NCBI GenBank assembly: GCA_047625765.1
Contig: JBLHRE010000095.1
Span: 1 to 7,086 of the forward strand
From: JBLHRE01 sp047625765
GTDB taxonomy: Bacteria; Bacteroidota; Bacteroidia; Flavobacteriales; JBLHRE01
Length of the DNA: 7,086 nt
Direction: 5' to 3'
Part shown: positions 1 through 6,735 of the stretch, piece after piece
Layout: every line of letters begins with the position of its first letter
Numbering within the stretch: the stretch's first letter is position 1
Translations under genes and position numbers: made by a program
The notes under the pieces: model-generated
The model's input: the letters and a program-made list of their open reading frames with translations, nothing else
Databases searched by the model: none
Told to the model about the DNA's origin: nothing

Positions 1-85
1 AGGAGCTATTCACTCCAAAGTGATCCGCAACTTCTCCAATAGAATAGTAATGCTTTTCGGAGTCCAAAAATTTGTTATTCACCAT
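1..85 (-). CDS. MerR-family transcriptional regulator, N-terminal fragment (runs off left edge)
   Basis: The first 28 codons of a leftward gene are visible, starting at ATG 85-83. The fragment contains YYSIGEVADHFGVN (residues 13-26), the first part of a MerR-type winged helix-turn-helix. The S-I-G-E-V-A core is the family hallmark. The recognition helix and effector part lie outside the window, so the ligand and the targets are unknown. The start overlaps the stop of the M23 peptidase gene by one base (TAATG), which suggests one transcript and coupled translation. In Bacteroidota I recall a small MerR-like regulator next to an M23 peptidase and alaS, often followed by a LemA gene; the LemA gene cannot be checked here. 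The family is fairly sure, the role is not. Confidence 0.8.
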   Translation of the reverse strand, partial: MVNNKFLDSEKHYYSIGEVADHFGVNSS

Positions 86-1056
86 TAGTCGAACGATTGA
101 TTTACTCTACTCGCTAATTCAATCATCAGATCGTATTCTTCGTCCGAGAAATCGTTGTAGTAATAGTACAATGGGTTAATTTTCCTTCTGTTTTTATGCA
201 CTTCATAATGCAAGTGAGGCGCTGTTGAATTACCAGTAGACCCAACCAAACCAATCACCTGTCCACGAGTTACTTTTTGACCTTTACGCACTTTAAATCC
301 GCTTAAGTGTGCATAAACAGTCTCGTAACCAAAATCATGATCAACCTCTATATGATAACCCAAGCCTCTTTTAGACTTCTTTACTTTACTTATAACACCA
401 TCTCCAGTAGCATACACTTCGGTTCCTTGTGGTGCAGAGAAATCCATTCCATAATGGAATTTTCTAGTCTTATATATTGGATGAATCCTCCAACCATAAC
501 CAGAAGCCATTCGTTTTAAATCTTTATTAGCAACAGGTTGTATTGCTGGAATTGAAGAAAGCATTTCTGTTTTCTTTTCTGCCAAGGCTACAATCTCATC
601 GTACGATTTCGATTGCACATACATTTGTTTCGCAACCTGATCTAATCGTTGCGCAGTAGAAACAATTAGGTCAGAATTTTCGAAGCCTTCCATATTCTTA
701 TATCGGTTGATTCCTCCAAATCCTGCCTTACGTATAGACAAAGGAATAGAATCGGCTCCAAAAACAACGCGGTAAATGTTGTTATCCCTATCAGCCATAT
801 CGTCTAATACCGTCTCTAACTGCACTACATGCCTATTAAACACTTCGTATTTTAAAGAGAGATTTTCCATTTCTCTTCTCAATTGCTTTTCTTTTGGCGA
901 GTCAAATAAATTGTAAAAAGCAACCATCATGGCCAATGCCAAAGCAATTGTACTAGCTAAATACAAGGCCACTTTACGTGCCTTTTCCCCAGAACCAACC
1001 TCAATCTTCTTATAAGAAAGTGTTTTTGTGTCGTAATAATACTTGACCTTACTCAT
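85..1056 (-). CDS. M23-family peptidoglycan metallo-endopeptidase, membrane-anchored
   Basis: This 323-residue protein probably cuts peptide cross-links in peptidoglycan on the periplasmic side of the inner membrane. A short basic N-terminus is followed by one hydrophobic segment at about residues 28-50. Next comes a helical, probably coiled-coil stretch (about 56-90), a linker, and a LytM/M23 domain at about 186-297. The zinc and catalytic residues are all present: H201-x3-D205 (FHYGMDFSAP), H250 in YAHL, and H281-L-H283. The enzyme should therefore be active rather than a degenerate EnvC/NlpD-like activator. The N-terminal KVKYYYDTKTLSYKKIE is a form I recall from Bacteroidota members of the family. 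The start is ATG 1056-1054. The gene diverges from alaS, and a candidate -7 element (TAGATTTG) lies about 47 bp upstream. Its stop overlaps the start of the MerR-like gene. The exact substrate bond and any role in cell shape or division are inference. Confidence 0.93.
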   Translation of the reverse strand: MSKVKYYYDTKTLSYKKIEVGSGEKARKVALYLASTIALALAMMVAFYNLFDSPKEKQLRREMENLSLKYEVFNRHVVQLETVLDDMADRDNNIYRVVFGADSIPLSIRKAGFGGINRYKNMEGFENSDLIVSTAQRLDQVAKQMYVQSKSYDEIVALAEKKTEMLSSIPAIQPVANKDLKRMASGYGWRIHPIYKTRKFHYGMDFSAPQGTEVYATGDGVISKVKKSKRGLGYHIEVDHDFGYETVYAHLSGFKVRKGQKVTRGQVIGLVGSTGNSTAPHLHYEVHKNRRKINPLYYYYNDFSDEEYDLMIELASRVNQSFD

Positions 1057-1073
1057 AGCACAGTCATTTTAGC

Positions 1074-1081
1074 TAAATTTG
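1074..1081 (+). promoter_or_regulatory. Candidate Bacteroidota -7 element for alaS
   Basis: TAAATTTG matches the Bacteroidota -7 consensus TAnnTTTG exactly. No good TTG -33 box sits at the usual distance, so the call rests on one element. Transcription from here would begin near 1087 and give a leader of roughly 80 nt before alaS. Confidence 0.4.
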
Positions 1082-1102
1082 CTCTTCTTTTTGATAAAGA
1101 AA

Positions 1103-1110
1103 CAAATCTA
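1103..1110 (-). promoter_or_regulatory. Candidate Bacteroidota -7 element for the M23 peptidase gene
   Basis: On the minus strand TAGATTTG matches TAnnTTTG exactly and lies 47 bp upstream of the M23 start codon. It faces the alaS -7 candidate, so the two start points would fall close together and the 5' ends of the two transcripts could overlap. The -33 region is weak. Confidence 0.4.
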
Positions 1111-1165
1111 CAAAAAAAGGCGCCCGTTAAGGGTGGCTATTTGTTAAAGGATAAGCTAAAGGATT

Positions 1166-3796
1166 ATGCACACTGCTCAGGAAATTCGTCAACAGTTTTT
1201 AGACTTTTTTAAGGATAAAAATCACGCTATTGTACCATCTGCACCGATTGTTGTAAAAAATGATCCTACACTGATGTTTACTAATGCCGGAATGAATCAA
1301 TTTAAAGATTTCTTTCTTGGCAATGCTACTCCCAAAGACACCAAGGTAACCGATACCCAGAAGTGTTTGCGTGTTTCTGGTAAGCATAACGATCTGGAAG
1401 AAGTCGGTCATGATACTTACCACCACACCATGTTCGAAATGTTGGGAAACTGGTCTTTTGGCGATTACTTCAAAAAAGAAGCAATAGAGTGGGCTTGGGA
1501 GTTAATGACAACTGTCTTTAAAATTGACCCTAAAAGTTTATACGTAAGTGTCTTCGAAGGACATCAAGAAGATGGCTTAAAAGTAGACCGCGAAGCTTTA
1601 GATATTTGGAAAGGAATTGTTCCTGAAACACAAATTATCTACGGAAATAAAAAAGACAACTTTTGGGAAATGGGCGAACAAGGCCCTTGTGGTCCTTGTT
1701 CAGAAATCCATGTAGACATTCGTTCTGAAGAAGAAAAAGCAAAAACACCTGGAAGAGATTTAGTTAATATGGACCACCCTCATGTTATAGAGGTGTGGAA
1801 CTTGGTGTTCATGGAATTTAACCGATTGGCCGATGGATCGTTGGTAAATCTACCCAACAAACACGTGGATACTGGAATGGGCTTCGAGCGTTTGTGCATG
1901 GTTTTACAGGGCAAACAATCCAATTACGATACCGATGTTTTTCAACCATTGATTCAATATTTAGCTAAAAAAGCTGGAGCTACTTATGGTAAAGATGAGA
2001 AATGCGACATTGCAATGCGAGTTGTCTCTGATCATGTTAGAACCATTGCTTTTGCTATTGCCGATGGTCAATTGCCCTCTAACAATAAGGCAGGATATGT
2101 TATCCGTAGAATTTTAAGAAGAGCTGTGCGTTACGGCTATACTTTTTTAGGCCAACAAGCGCCATTTATGTTCCAAATGGTAGATATTCTGGCAGATCAA
2201 ATGGGTGGTATTTTCCCAGAGATTTTAGCGCAAAAAGAATTGATTAAAAAAGTAATGGAAGAGGAAGAAGCTTCTTTCCTACGCACTTTAGCAAAAGGAA
2301 TTGACCTTTTCGACAATCACATCCTACAAATTACATCAGGCGGCAATTTACGTTCATCAAAATTAATTGACGGCAATTTTGCTTTCGAATTATACGACAC
2401 TTACGGCTTCCCAATTGATCTTACGCAATTGTTAGCTAAAGAATCGGGTTACGGAGTAGACATGGAGGCTTTTGGCGAAGCTTTAGAGGCGCAAAAATCG
2501 CGTTCTAGAAAAGCATCTGAAACGGCTACCGAAGATTGGGTGGAATTGTGCGATGATGAAGTAGAAGAATTTGTGGGTTACGATTACCTACAAACGGATA
2601 TAAAACTAGTGAAATACCGTCAGGTTACTGCCAAAAACAAATCGTTTTACCAAGTAGTGTTTAACATGACTCCTTTCTATGCCGAAGGTGGTGGACAAGT
2701 TGGAGATACCGGATATATCGAACATGAAGGGGAAAAATATAGCGTAAAAGACACCAAAAAGGAGAACAACCTTGTGGTGCATTTTATGGATGCTTTGCCG
2801 AAAGATCCAAAAGCTAAATTTAAAGCAGTTGTATCTGAAAGTCAGCGCTGTTTAACTACAAACAACCACTCTGCAACGCACTTGTTGCACCATACCTTAA
2901 GAGAAGTCTTAGGGACACATGTCGAGCAAAAAGGATCACTGGTAAATGCAAAGCATTTGCGTTTCGATTTCTCTCACTTCTCCAAAGTTTCTGATGAGGA
3001 AGTAGCATTAATCGAAGCTAAAGTAAATGCTGTGATTCGCAAGAACATAAACTTGGACGAGAAGCGTGGTATTCCGTTGGCCAATGCGCAAGAAATGGGT
3101 GCTCTGGCTTTGTTTGGAGAAAAATACGGAGATACAGTGCGTGTGATTAAATTTGGCGATTCTGTAGAATTGTGCGGAGGAACACATGTAGCAGCAACGG
3201 GTGAAATTGGCTTATTTAAAATTATTAGCGAAGGGGCTGTAGCAGCAGGTGTAAGGCGTATAGAAGCGATTACTAGCGAGGTAGCTTTAGCGTTTTTCGC
3301 CAAAAAGGAAAGCTTACTGGAAGAGATTAAAGTTTTAGTAAAAAACCCTAAAGACCCTATCAAAGGGGTTGAAAACCTTTTGAAAGAGAAGGCTATTTTA
3401 GAGCAGAAACTAAAAGTTTTAGAAGCTGAAAAAGCAAATCAATTAGGAGCAGATTTATTGAAAAACGTTCAAGAAATAAACGGTGTACAAGCTGTTATTT
3501 TTGAAGTTTCGGTAGATGCTGCCGCGATGAAAAACTTGGCTTTCTCTTTGGAAAAAGAATTGCCAAACCTATTTATGGTATTGGCTGCAAAAGATGGTGA
3601 CAAAGCACAGCTGACCGTTGCAATTGGCAAAAGTTTGGTGGATGCAGGTAAATTCCATGCAGGAAAAATAATCAAAGAATTGGCTGCCGAAATTAAAGGT
3701 GGCGGAGGTGGACAAGCCCATATTGCTACTGCTGGTGGTAAAGATCCAAATGGAATTAAAAATGCATTGGAAAAAGCGAAAGCTATGGTTGGGTAA
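1166..3796 (+). CDS. alaS: Alanyl-tRNA synthetase
   Basis: This cytoplasmic class II synthetase charges tRNA-Ala with alanine and hydrolyses mischarged Ser/Gly-tRNA-Ala. It has 876 residues, the usual full length. Class II catalytic core: EIRQQFLDFF at the N-terminus, FTNAGMNQFKDFFLG (38-52), the KCLRVSGKHNDLEEVG block (66-81), EQGPCGPCSEIH (171-182), and VDTGMGFERL (234-243). The editing domain carries the four expected zinc-site residues: H568 and H572 (HSATH), and C670 and H674 (CGGTH). A helical linker at about 715-760 leads to the C-Ala domain, which ends in a glycine-rich motif, GGGGGQAHIATAGGK (845-859). ATG 1166 is the only plausible start: it gives the normal family N-terminus, and an in-frame TAA lies at 1157-1159. 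AAAGGAT occurs twice just upstream (1146-1152, 1158-1164), but neither copy is ideally spaced as a ribosome site. The gene is followed by an intrinsic terminator and is probably monocistronic. Confidence 0.99.
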   Translation: MHTAQEIRQQFLDFFKDKNHAIVPSAPIVVKNDPTLMFTNAGMNQFKDFFLGNATPKDTKVTDTQKCLRVSGKHNDLEEVGHDTYHHTMFEMLGNWSFGDYFKKEAIEWAWELMTTVFKIDPKSLYVSVFEGHQEDGLKVDREALDIWKGIVPETQIIYGNKKDNFWEMGEQGPCGPCSEIHVDIRSEEEKAKTPGRDLVNMDHPHVIEVWNLVFMEFNRLADGSLVNLPNKHVDTGMGFERLCMVLQGKQSNYDTDVFQPLIQYLAKKAGATYGKDEKCDIAMRVVSDHVRTIAFAIADGQLPSNNKAGYVIRRILRRAVRYGYTFLGQQAPFMFQMVDILADQMGGIFPEILAQKELIKKVMEEEEASFLRTLAKGIDLFDNHILQITSGGNLRSSKLIDGNFAFELYDTYGFPIDLTQLLAKESGYGVDMEAFGEALEAQKSRSRKASETATEDWVELCDDEVEEFVGYDYLQTDIKLVKYRQVTAKNKSFYQVVFNMTPFYAEGGGQVGDTGYIEHEGEKYSVKDTKKENNLVVHFMDALPKDPKAKFKAVVSESQRCLTTNNHSATHLLHHTLREVLGTHVEQKGSLVNAKHLRFDFSHFSKVSDEEVALIEAKVNAVIRKNINLDEKRGIPLANAQEMGALALFGEKYGDTVRVIKFGDSVELCGGTHVAATGEIGLFKIISEGAVAAGVRRIEAITSEVALAFFAKKESLLEEIKVLVKNPKDPIKGVENLLKEKAILEQKLKVLEAEKANQLGADLLKNVQEINGVQAVIFEVSVDAAAMKNLAFSLEKELPNLFMVLAAKDGDKAQLTVAIGKSLVDAGKFHAGKIIKELAAEIKGGGGGQAHIATAGGKDPNGIKNALEKAKAMVG

Positions 3797-3815
3797 ACTT
3801 CCATTTATACAATTT

Positions 3816-3855
3816 AAAACGGCTGTTCGCGTAATGCAAACAGCCGTTTTTTTTT
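3816..3855 (+). terminator. Intrinsic terminator of alaS
   Basis: A perfect 12-bp stem (AAAACGGCTGTT at 3816-3827 with AACAGCCGTTTT at 3839-3850) closes an 11-nt loop and runs into nine T residues (3847-3855). It begins 20 bp after the alaS stop. On the minus strand the stem is followed only by a short T run, so it should act mainly on alaS, with weak termination of leftward transcription possible. Confidence 0.92.
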
Positions 3856-3907
3856 GTTTTAAAATGTAGGTAGCATCCAACCCTTGCACAAAACACCAAA
3901 GCCTGTC

Positions 3908-3927
3908 ACCCTGAAAGGTTTCAGGGT
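3908..3927. repeat. REP-like palindrome
   Basis: ACCCTGAAA (3908-3916) and TTTCAGGGT (3919-3927) form a perfect 9-bp inverted repeat around GG. It sits in a wider TGTCACCC...GGGTCTATGG context (3904-3933). I recall closely related TGTCACCCTGA...CAGGGTCT palindromes scattered between genes in Bacteroidota genomes. Here it lies between the convergent 3' ends of alaS and the DUF4920 gene, the usual place for REP elements. Only one copy is in the window, so repetition cannot be shown. It could also help end leftward transcription, although no T-tract follows. Confidence 0.6.
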
Positions 3928-3938
3928 CTATGGAAATT

Positions 3939-4415
3939 CTATTTTATCTCCACCCCATTCGCCACAAAACGCACTTTGTATTCCTCTTGGGTAATGGCAG
4001 CAATTTCTTCTGGAGATTTCCCTGCATCTTCTGCATAATGCTGCAACTCATCTACACTAACTGTATCTAAAGTAGCAACACCTTCTAGGGTCGTTTGCAT
4101 ACCTTCTACCCCTTCTGTTGGTACGAAAAAACCATAATCTTTAAATTTAACAAATAGGGTGTCTGCTCCTGTAGCTACTTCCATCCAACAACCTTTTTTA
4201 GAACAGGTTTCTAAAATGGTCCCTTCAATTTTACCATTACTTAGGCCACTTGCCATGGCTTCGCTTTTAACAGAAGAAAAGGTAGTAATGTTTGCCTCGG
4301 ACAATGCAGCTCCAAATGTTTTCGAACCTTCTACTTTACTGTCTTTTTGTTCTGTGCTAGTAGAGCAAGCAGCCAATGTTAATGCTGCAGCGATAAGGAA
4401 ATAAGTGATTTTCAT
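3939..4415 (-). CDS. DUF4920-domain lipoprotein
   Basis: This 158-residue protein has a lipoprotein signal peptide (residues 1-16) ending in lipobox L14-A-A-C17, so it should be lipidated at Cys17 and held in the inner or outer membrane. The mature part matches my recollection of the DUF4920 family: C71-x4-C76 in TCSKKGCWMEV-type context (70-80), FKDYGFFVP (91-99), and ELQHYAEDAGKSPEEI (123-138). The two cysteines and the HYAEDAGKS segment look like the functional core. They could bind a metal or form a disulfide, but the function of the family is not known to me. The start ATG 4415-4413 gives an ideal signal peptide. No clear Shine-Dalgarno is present. The gene lies 11 bp downstream of the hypothetical gene 4427-4858 on the same strand, so co-transcription is likely. 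A REP-like palindrome follows 12 bp after its stop. Confidence 0.88.
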   Translation of the reverse strand: MKITYFLIAAALTLAACSTSTEQKDSKVEGSKTFGAALSEANITTFSSVKSEAMASGLSNGKIEGTILETCSKKGCWMEVATGADTLFVKFKDYGFFVPTEGVEGMQTTLEGVATLDTVSVDELQHYAEDAGKSPEEIAAITQEEYKVRFVANGVEIK

Positions 4416-4426
4416 AATTGGGTTTA

Positions 4427-4858
4427 TTAATTGAAAGATGATTTTATGGTTGCAAACATATTAATTCCTCTATCAAATGCTTCTGCAACCTCATCTAATG
4501 TGGCTTTTTCACCAATGTACTTTGCTCGTTCCTTTTGTTCAGGTTTGCAGTGTACATGCCAGGCAAAGGAACTATTGTATTCCAACCAATCCACTTCCCA
4601 TTCCGCACCGCCATATCTATTAACCGAAGAGAAATCGGTAGAAATATTATTGGGTCTATCATAATGCAAGCCTTCTCGCTCCAAATGGTCTATCCCCAGT
4701 TCACTGGCAGCTACGCAAAACAATTCATCATCTTCTTGGTTGACTTCCAATTCATCAATACTCCAGTCTTTACGAAACTGCTCACAGCCTCCTTTATACT
4801 TTTGTTCTATCATTGTTTTAGAAAAAACAAGGTTTCCTAGATGGATGAATACGGGCAT
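4427..4858 (-). CDS. Conserved hypothetical protein, small, acidic and soluble
   Basis: This 143-residue protein has no signal peptide or membrane segment, so it should be cytoplasmic. I do not recognise a named domain, though I have an impression of similar unnamed proteins in Flavobacteriia. Visible features are LGNLVFSKTMIEQKYKGGCEQF-type N-terminal sequence, an acidic EVNQEDDELF (38-47), and a tryptophan-rich core with W87, W91 and W100 (WEVDWLEYNSSFAWHVHC, 87-104). A final amphipathic helical part spans about 107-138. The start ATG 4858 is preferred over the internal Met16 (ATG 4813-4811), because residues 5-15 look like part of the folded domain. The next gene, the DUF4920 lipoprotein, begins 11 bp after its stop, which suggests one transcript. 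No enzymatic motif is evident and I assign no function. Confidence 0.75.
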   Translation of the reverse strand: MPVFIHLGNLVFSKTMIEQKYKGGCEQFRKDWSIDELEVNQEDDELFCVAASELGIDHLEREGLHYDRPNNISTDFSSVNRYGGAEWEVDWLEYNSSFAWHVHCKPEQKERAKYIGEKATLDEVAEAFDRGINMFATIKSSFN

Positions 4859-5000
4859 GGGGATATTGGTTTATGATTGTAACTTAATATTTCGATGCAT
4901 TAGGATTTAGCTTTTATTTCTAGGAGATAAAAATAGAATAGAATTAGCATTCTGCATTCGTACAACATGGATAGCAAATCCAAGTGAACGGGGATAATAT

Positions 5001-5408
5001 CTATTCAACTTTTACAGAGTTATTAGTAACCCAAAATATTTTTATATCGAGTTTATTCAATGCTGGAATAATTTGATTAATCACTATTCTCTGTTCTACT
5101 GTGTCTGGTAAAGCAATTCCTACTTTCCTTTTATCCCCTTCTGGTTGTCTTGAAATAACTTCCATTGTCGCCAACAAAGCCACTGAAATGTGAGTTTTAA
5201 CCTGATTCCTGTTAAATGGAAGTCCAAACCTTTTAGAAGTCTCAACAGAGCTTGTTTCTCCTTTAGCCTCAATATACAAAGTCTCAAAATTTGTTTCCGC
5301 AATTATGTCAACTCCTTGTTGATTAGTAGTACGCTTTTGCCTAATTCGATACCCTTTCGTTTTAAGGAAATCTGCTACTTTATCTACAATCTCGTTCTCG
5401 GTTAGCAT
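5001..5408 (-). CDS. Small PD-(D/E)XK nuclease-like protein
   Basis: From ATG 5408 this protein has 135 residues. A reading frame extends seven codons further to a TTG at 5429-5427, but the ATG is preferred: it follows AAAAGAGACACC, a purine-rich site at fair spacing, and begins just before the first helix. The fold signature is visible. An N-terminal helix with an acidic residue (ENEIVDKVADFLKTKGY) is followed by a strand with GVDIIAE (Asp34 from ATG 5408) and, 13 residues later, YIEAKGE (Glu47-x-Lys49). This is the D...ExK active site of PD-(D/E)XK nucleases, of the Mrr or Holliday-resolvase-like sort. After it come QVKTHISVALLATME and a C-terminal strand pattern (KVGIALPD, IKIFWV), consistent with a complete minimal domain. 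There is no separate DNA-binding or helicase domain, so specificity must come from this domain or from a partner. It lies 68 bp downstream of the HNH-like gene on the same strand. Nuclease activity is inferred from the motif only. Confidence 0.75.
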   Translation of the reverse strand: MLTENEIVDKVADFLKTKGYRIRQKRTTNQQGVDIIAETNFETLYIEAKGETSSVETSKRFGLPFNRNQVKTHISVALLATMEVISRQPEGDKRKVGIALPDTVEQRIVINQIIPALNKLDIKIFWVTNNSVKVE

Positions 5409-5432
5409 GGTGTCTCTTTTTGTGTGCAACGC

Positions 5433-5446
5433 TTATCTTATGATAA
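5433..5446. repeat. Short inverted repeat upstream of the nuclease-like gene
   Basis: TTATC (5433-5437) and GATAA (5442-5446) flank TTAT, 25 bp upstream of ATG 5408. It is a possible operator half-site pair, but at 5 bp per arm it may be chance in AT-rich DNA. Confidence 0.3.
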
Positions 5447-5457
5447 CATACTTAGAC

Positions 5458-5469
5458 CAATACGTATTG
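5458..5469. repeat. Perfect 12-bp palindrome CAATACGTATTG
   Basis: The palindrome lies in the 68-bp gap, between the stop of the HNH-like gene and the nuclease-like gene. It is a candidate operator or recognition site. No T-tract follows on either strand, so it does not look like a terminator. Confidence 0.45.
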
Positions 5470-5476
5470 AAAACCC

Positions 5477-6499
5477 CTATTTGAGAGATTCTCCAGCGTA
5501 TTTATCTATAAATTTCTTGAAACAAAATTTGAATTTTGGCTTAAAAAGATTAATATCAAATGTCTTTCTTTCATTACCATTTATTGCCGAAAATTGAAAT
5601 GCTTTAAAAAATTCAGAGTCTAGCCCTTCAAGTTTCGTTTTGTAAAACTCATTTGAACATACCCAAGTTTCACAGTTAAATACTATCAGGCTTGATAATC
5701 TTCTATTGGTTCTTTTAATATTCTCTTTAAAAAACATTTTAACAAAAGATTTTACTTTTGGAGTATCCGCTTTATGATATCCCATAAGTAAGATTGATAT
5801 GTTATCATATGGGAAATATGAAATAAAAATGTCAGAAAGGCGATCCATATCCTTTCCATATTGATATTTATAATTCATTATTTCCAGTGAAGTTTCATAA
5901 GTATAGATTGAATTCAGACAAATTTCTTGACGTTCCATTTCCCTATGTTCAAAAACAAAAGATTCCTTTTTGTTTTTCAAATCATCCCACATAGCTGTGG
6001 TATAATGCTCCAAATCCTTAATTGCCATTCGATTTTGGGATATAGTTTCCCCTAGCATAGCATTGTTAGAATCAACTCCCGAATCTTTTATTATACATTC
6101 TTGTGTTTTAATCACCACCTCTTTAACCCAAATCTCATTGTAGGCGGTTCTTAAGGCAAAAAGCAAACATGATTCATAATCCTCAAAATCAATTTTTCCT
6201 TGTGTTTCAATTTTACTAAATAATGATGAATCATGACTATTGCAAAAACCCGTAAAAGTGTAAATCCCATTGATACCCTTTCTGCTAAATCCAATATATT
6301 CTTCTTTAAAATGGTCTACGGATAACTCCCAAAGATGGCTGTCATCTGAGATAGAAGATAAAATTCCGTTTTTCTGCATAATATGAGAATTAATGGCTTT
6401 CTCGTTGCAGTTTGGGTGCATACATTTATTAGTGGTGGATTGGGCTGTTTTAGCGCAACTAGCAAATATTTTGGCAATTTTTGGATTTTCAGTTTTCAT
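5477..6499 (-). CDS. HNH-like / treble-clef zinc protein of unknown function
   Basis: This 340-residue protein has no signal peptide or obvious membrane segment. The N-terminal 100 residues carry an ordered Cys/His pattern: C26-x4-C31, then AINSHIMQKNG with S38-H39, then FTGFC86-x2-H89-D90 and a following LFSKIE. This layout (zinc knuckle, central His in a hairpin, second C/H pair) matches an HNH or other treble-clef finger, and I recall unnamed bacterial proteins with the same C-x4-C / SH / GFCxxHDxxLF order. H39 would be the candidate catalytic His; a full HNH triad is not evident. The remaining 240 residues are mostly helical with scattered aromatic residues, and I do not recognise a domain there. 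The start is ATG 6499, without a Shine-Dalgarno. By eye the gene is more AT-rich than alaS, which suggests an accessory origin. It is followed on the same strand by the PD-(D/E)XK-like gene. It may be a nuclease or a nucleic-acid sensor, but the function is not established. Confidence 0.72.
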   Translation of the reverse strand: MKTENPKIAKIFASCAKTAQSTTNKCMHPNCNEKAINSHIMQKNGILSSISDDSHLWELSVDHFKEEYIGFSRKGINGIYTFTGFCNSHDSSLFSKIETQGKIDFEDYESCLLFALRTAYNEIWVKEVVIKTQECIIKDSGVDSNNAMLGETISQNRMAIKDLEHYTTAMWDDLKNKKESFVFEHREMERQEICLNSIYTYETSLEIMNYKYQYGKDMDRLSDIFISYFPYDNISILLMGYHKADTPKVKSFVKMFFKENIKRTNRRLSSLIVFNCETWVCSNEFYKTKLEGLDSEFFKAFQFSAINGNERKTFDINLFKPKFKFCFKKFIDKYAGESLK

Positions 6500-6735
6500 A
6501 TGTGGGTAATTATTAAAATTAAAACCCCAAGGTGATTGGAAGCCTACACTTCAAGCAGAATAATAAATTGGCTCGAAGAAATACTGTCGTTCTCAGAATT
6601 AATTTAGACCGTGACTGTAATTAGTTTGATGTGCTTTTTATCTTTTTAGCAACTGAGTTAGTTTCTGAAATTCATTTTACACCAATAAAATAATGAACTC
6701 ACAAAATGCTTATATTTAAGCCATCTAAGAAATTG

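Noticed and set aside
2974..3804. Long antisense open frames inside alaS (2974-3363 and 3469-3804, minus strand)
   Set aside because: They lie wholly opposite, or almost wholly opposite, a clearly conserved gene, have low-complexity products and show no recognisable domain; they are shadows of alaS.
3939..4415. Lipoprotein surface-export signal after Cys17
   Set aside because: The residues after the cysteine (STSTEQKDSK) do not clearly match the acidic export signal described for Bacteroidota surface lipoproteins, so inner versus outer leaflet location is left open.
4159..4840. Plus-strand open frames opposite the DUF4920 and hypothetical genes
   Set aside because: The minus-strand products have a lipobox or coherent domain-like sequence; the plus-strand ones do not.
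4900..4968. 22-codon ATG frame on the minus strand (4968 to TAA 4902-4900) in the gap before the 4858 gene
   Set aside because: It is too short, has no ribosome site and no conserved feature; it is likely chance.
4859..5000. Promoter of the 4858 gene (minus-strand TTG followed by TACGAATG)
   Set aside because: The -7 candidate mismatches TAnnTTTG at two positions, so the match is not better than chance in AT-rich DNA.
5409..5429. TTG start extending the nuclease-like gene by seven codons
   Set aside because: ATG 5408 has a better upstream purine-rich site and begins just before the first predicted helix.
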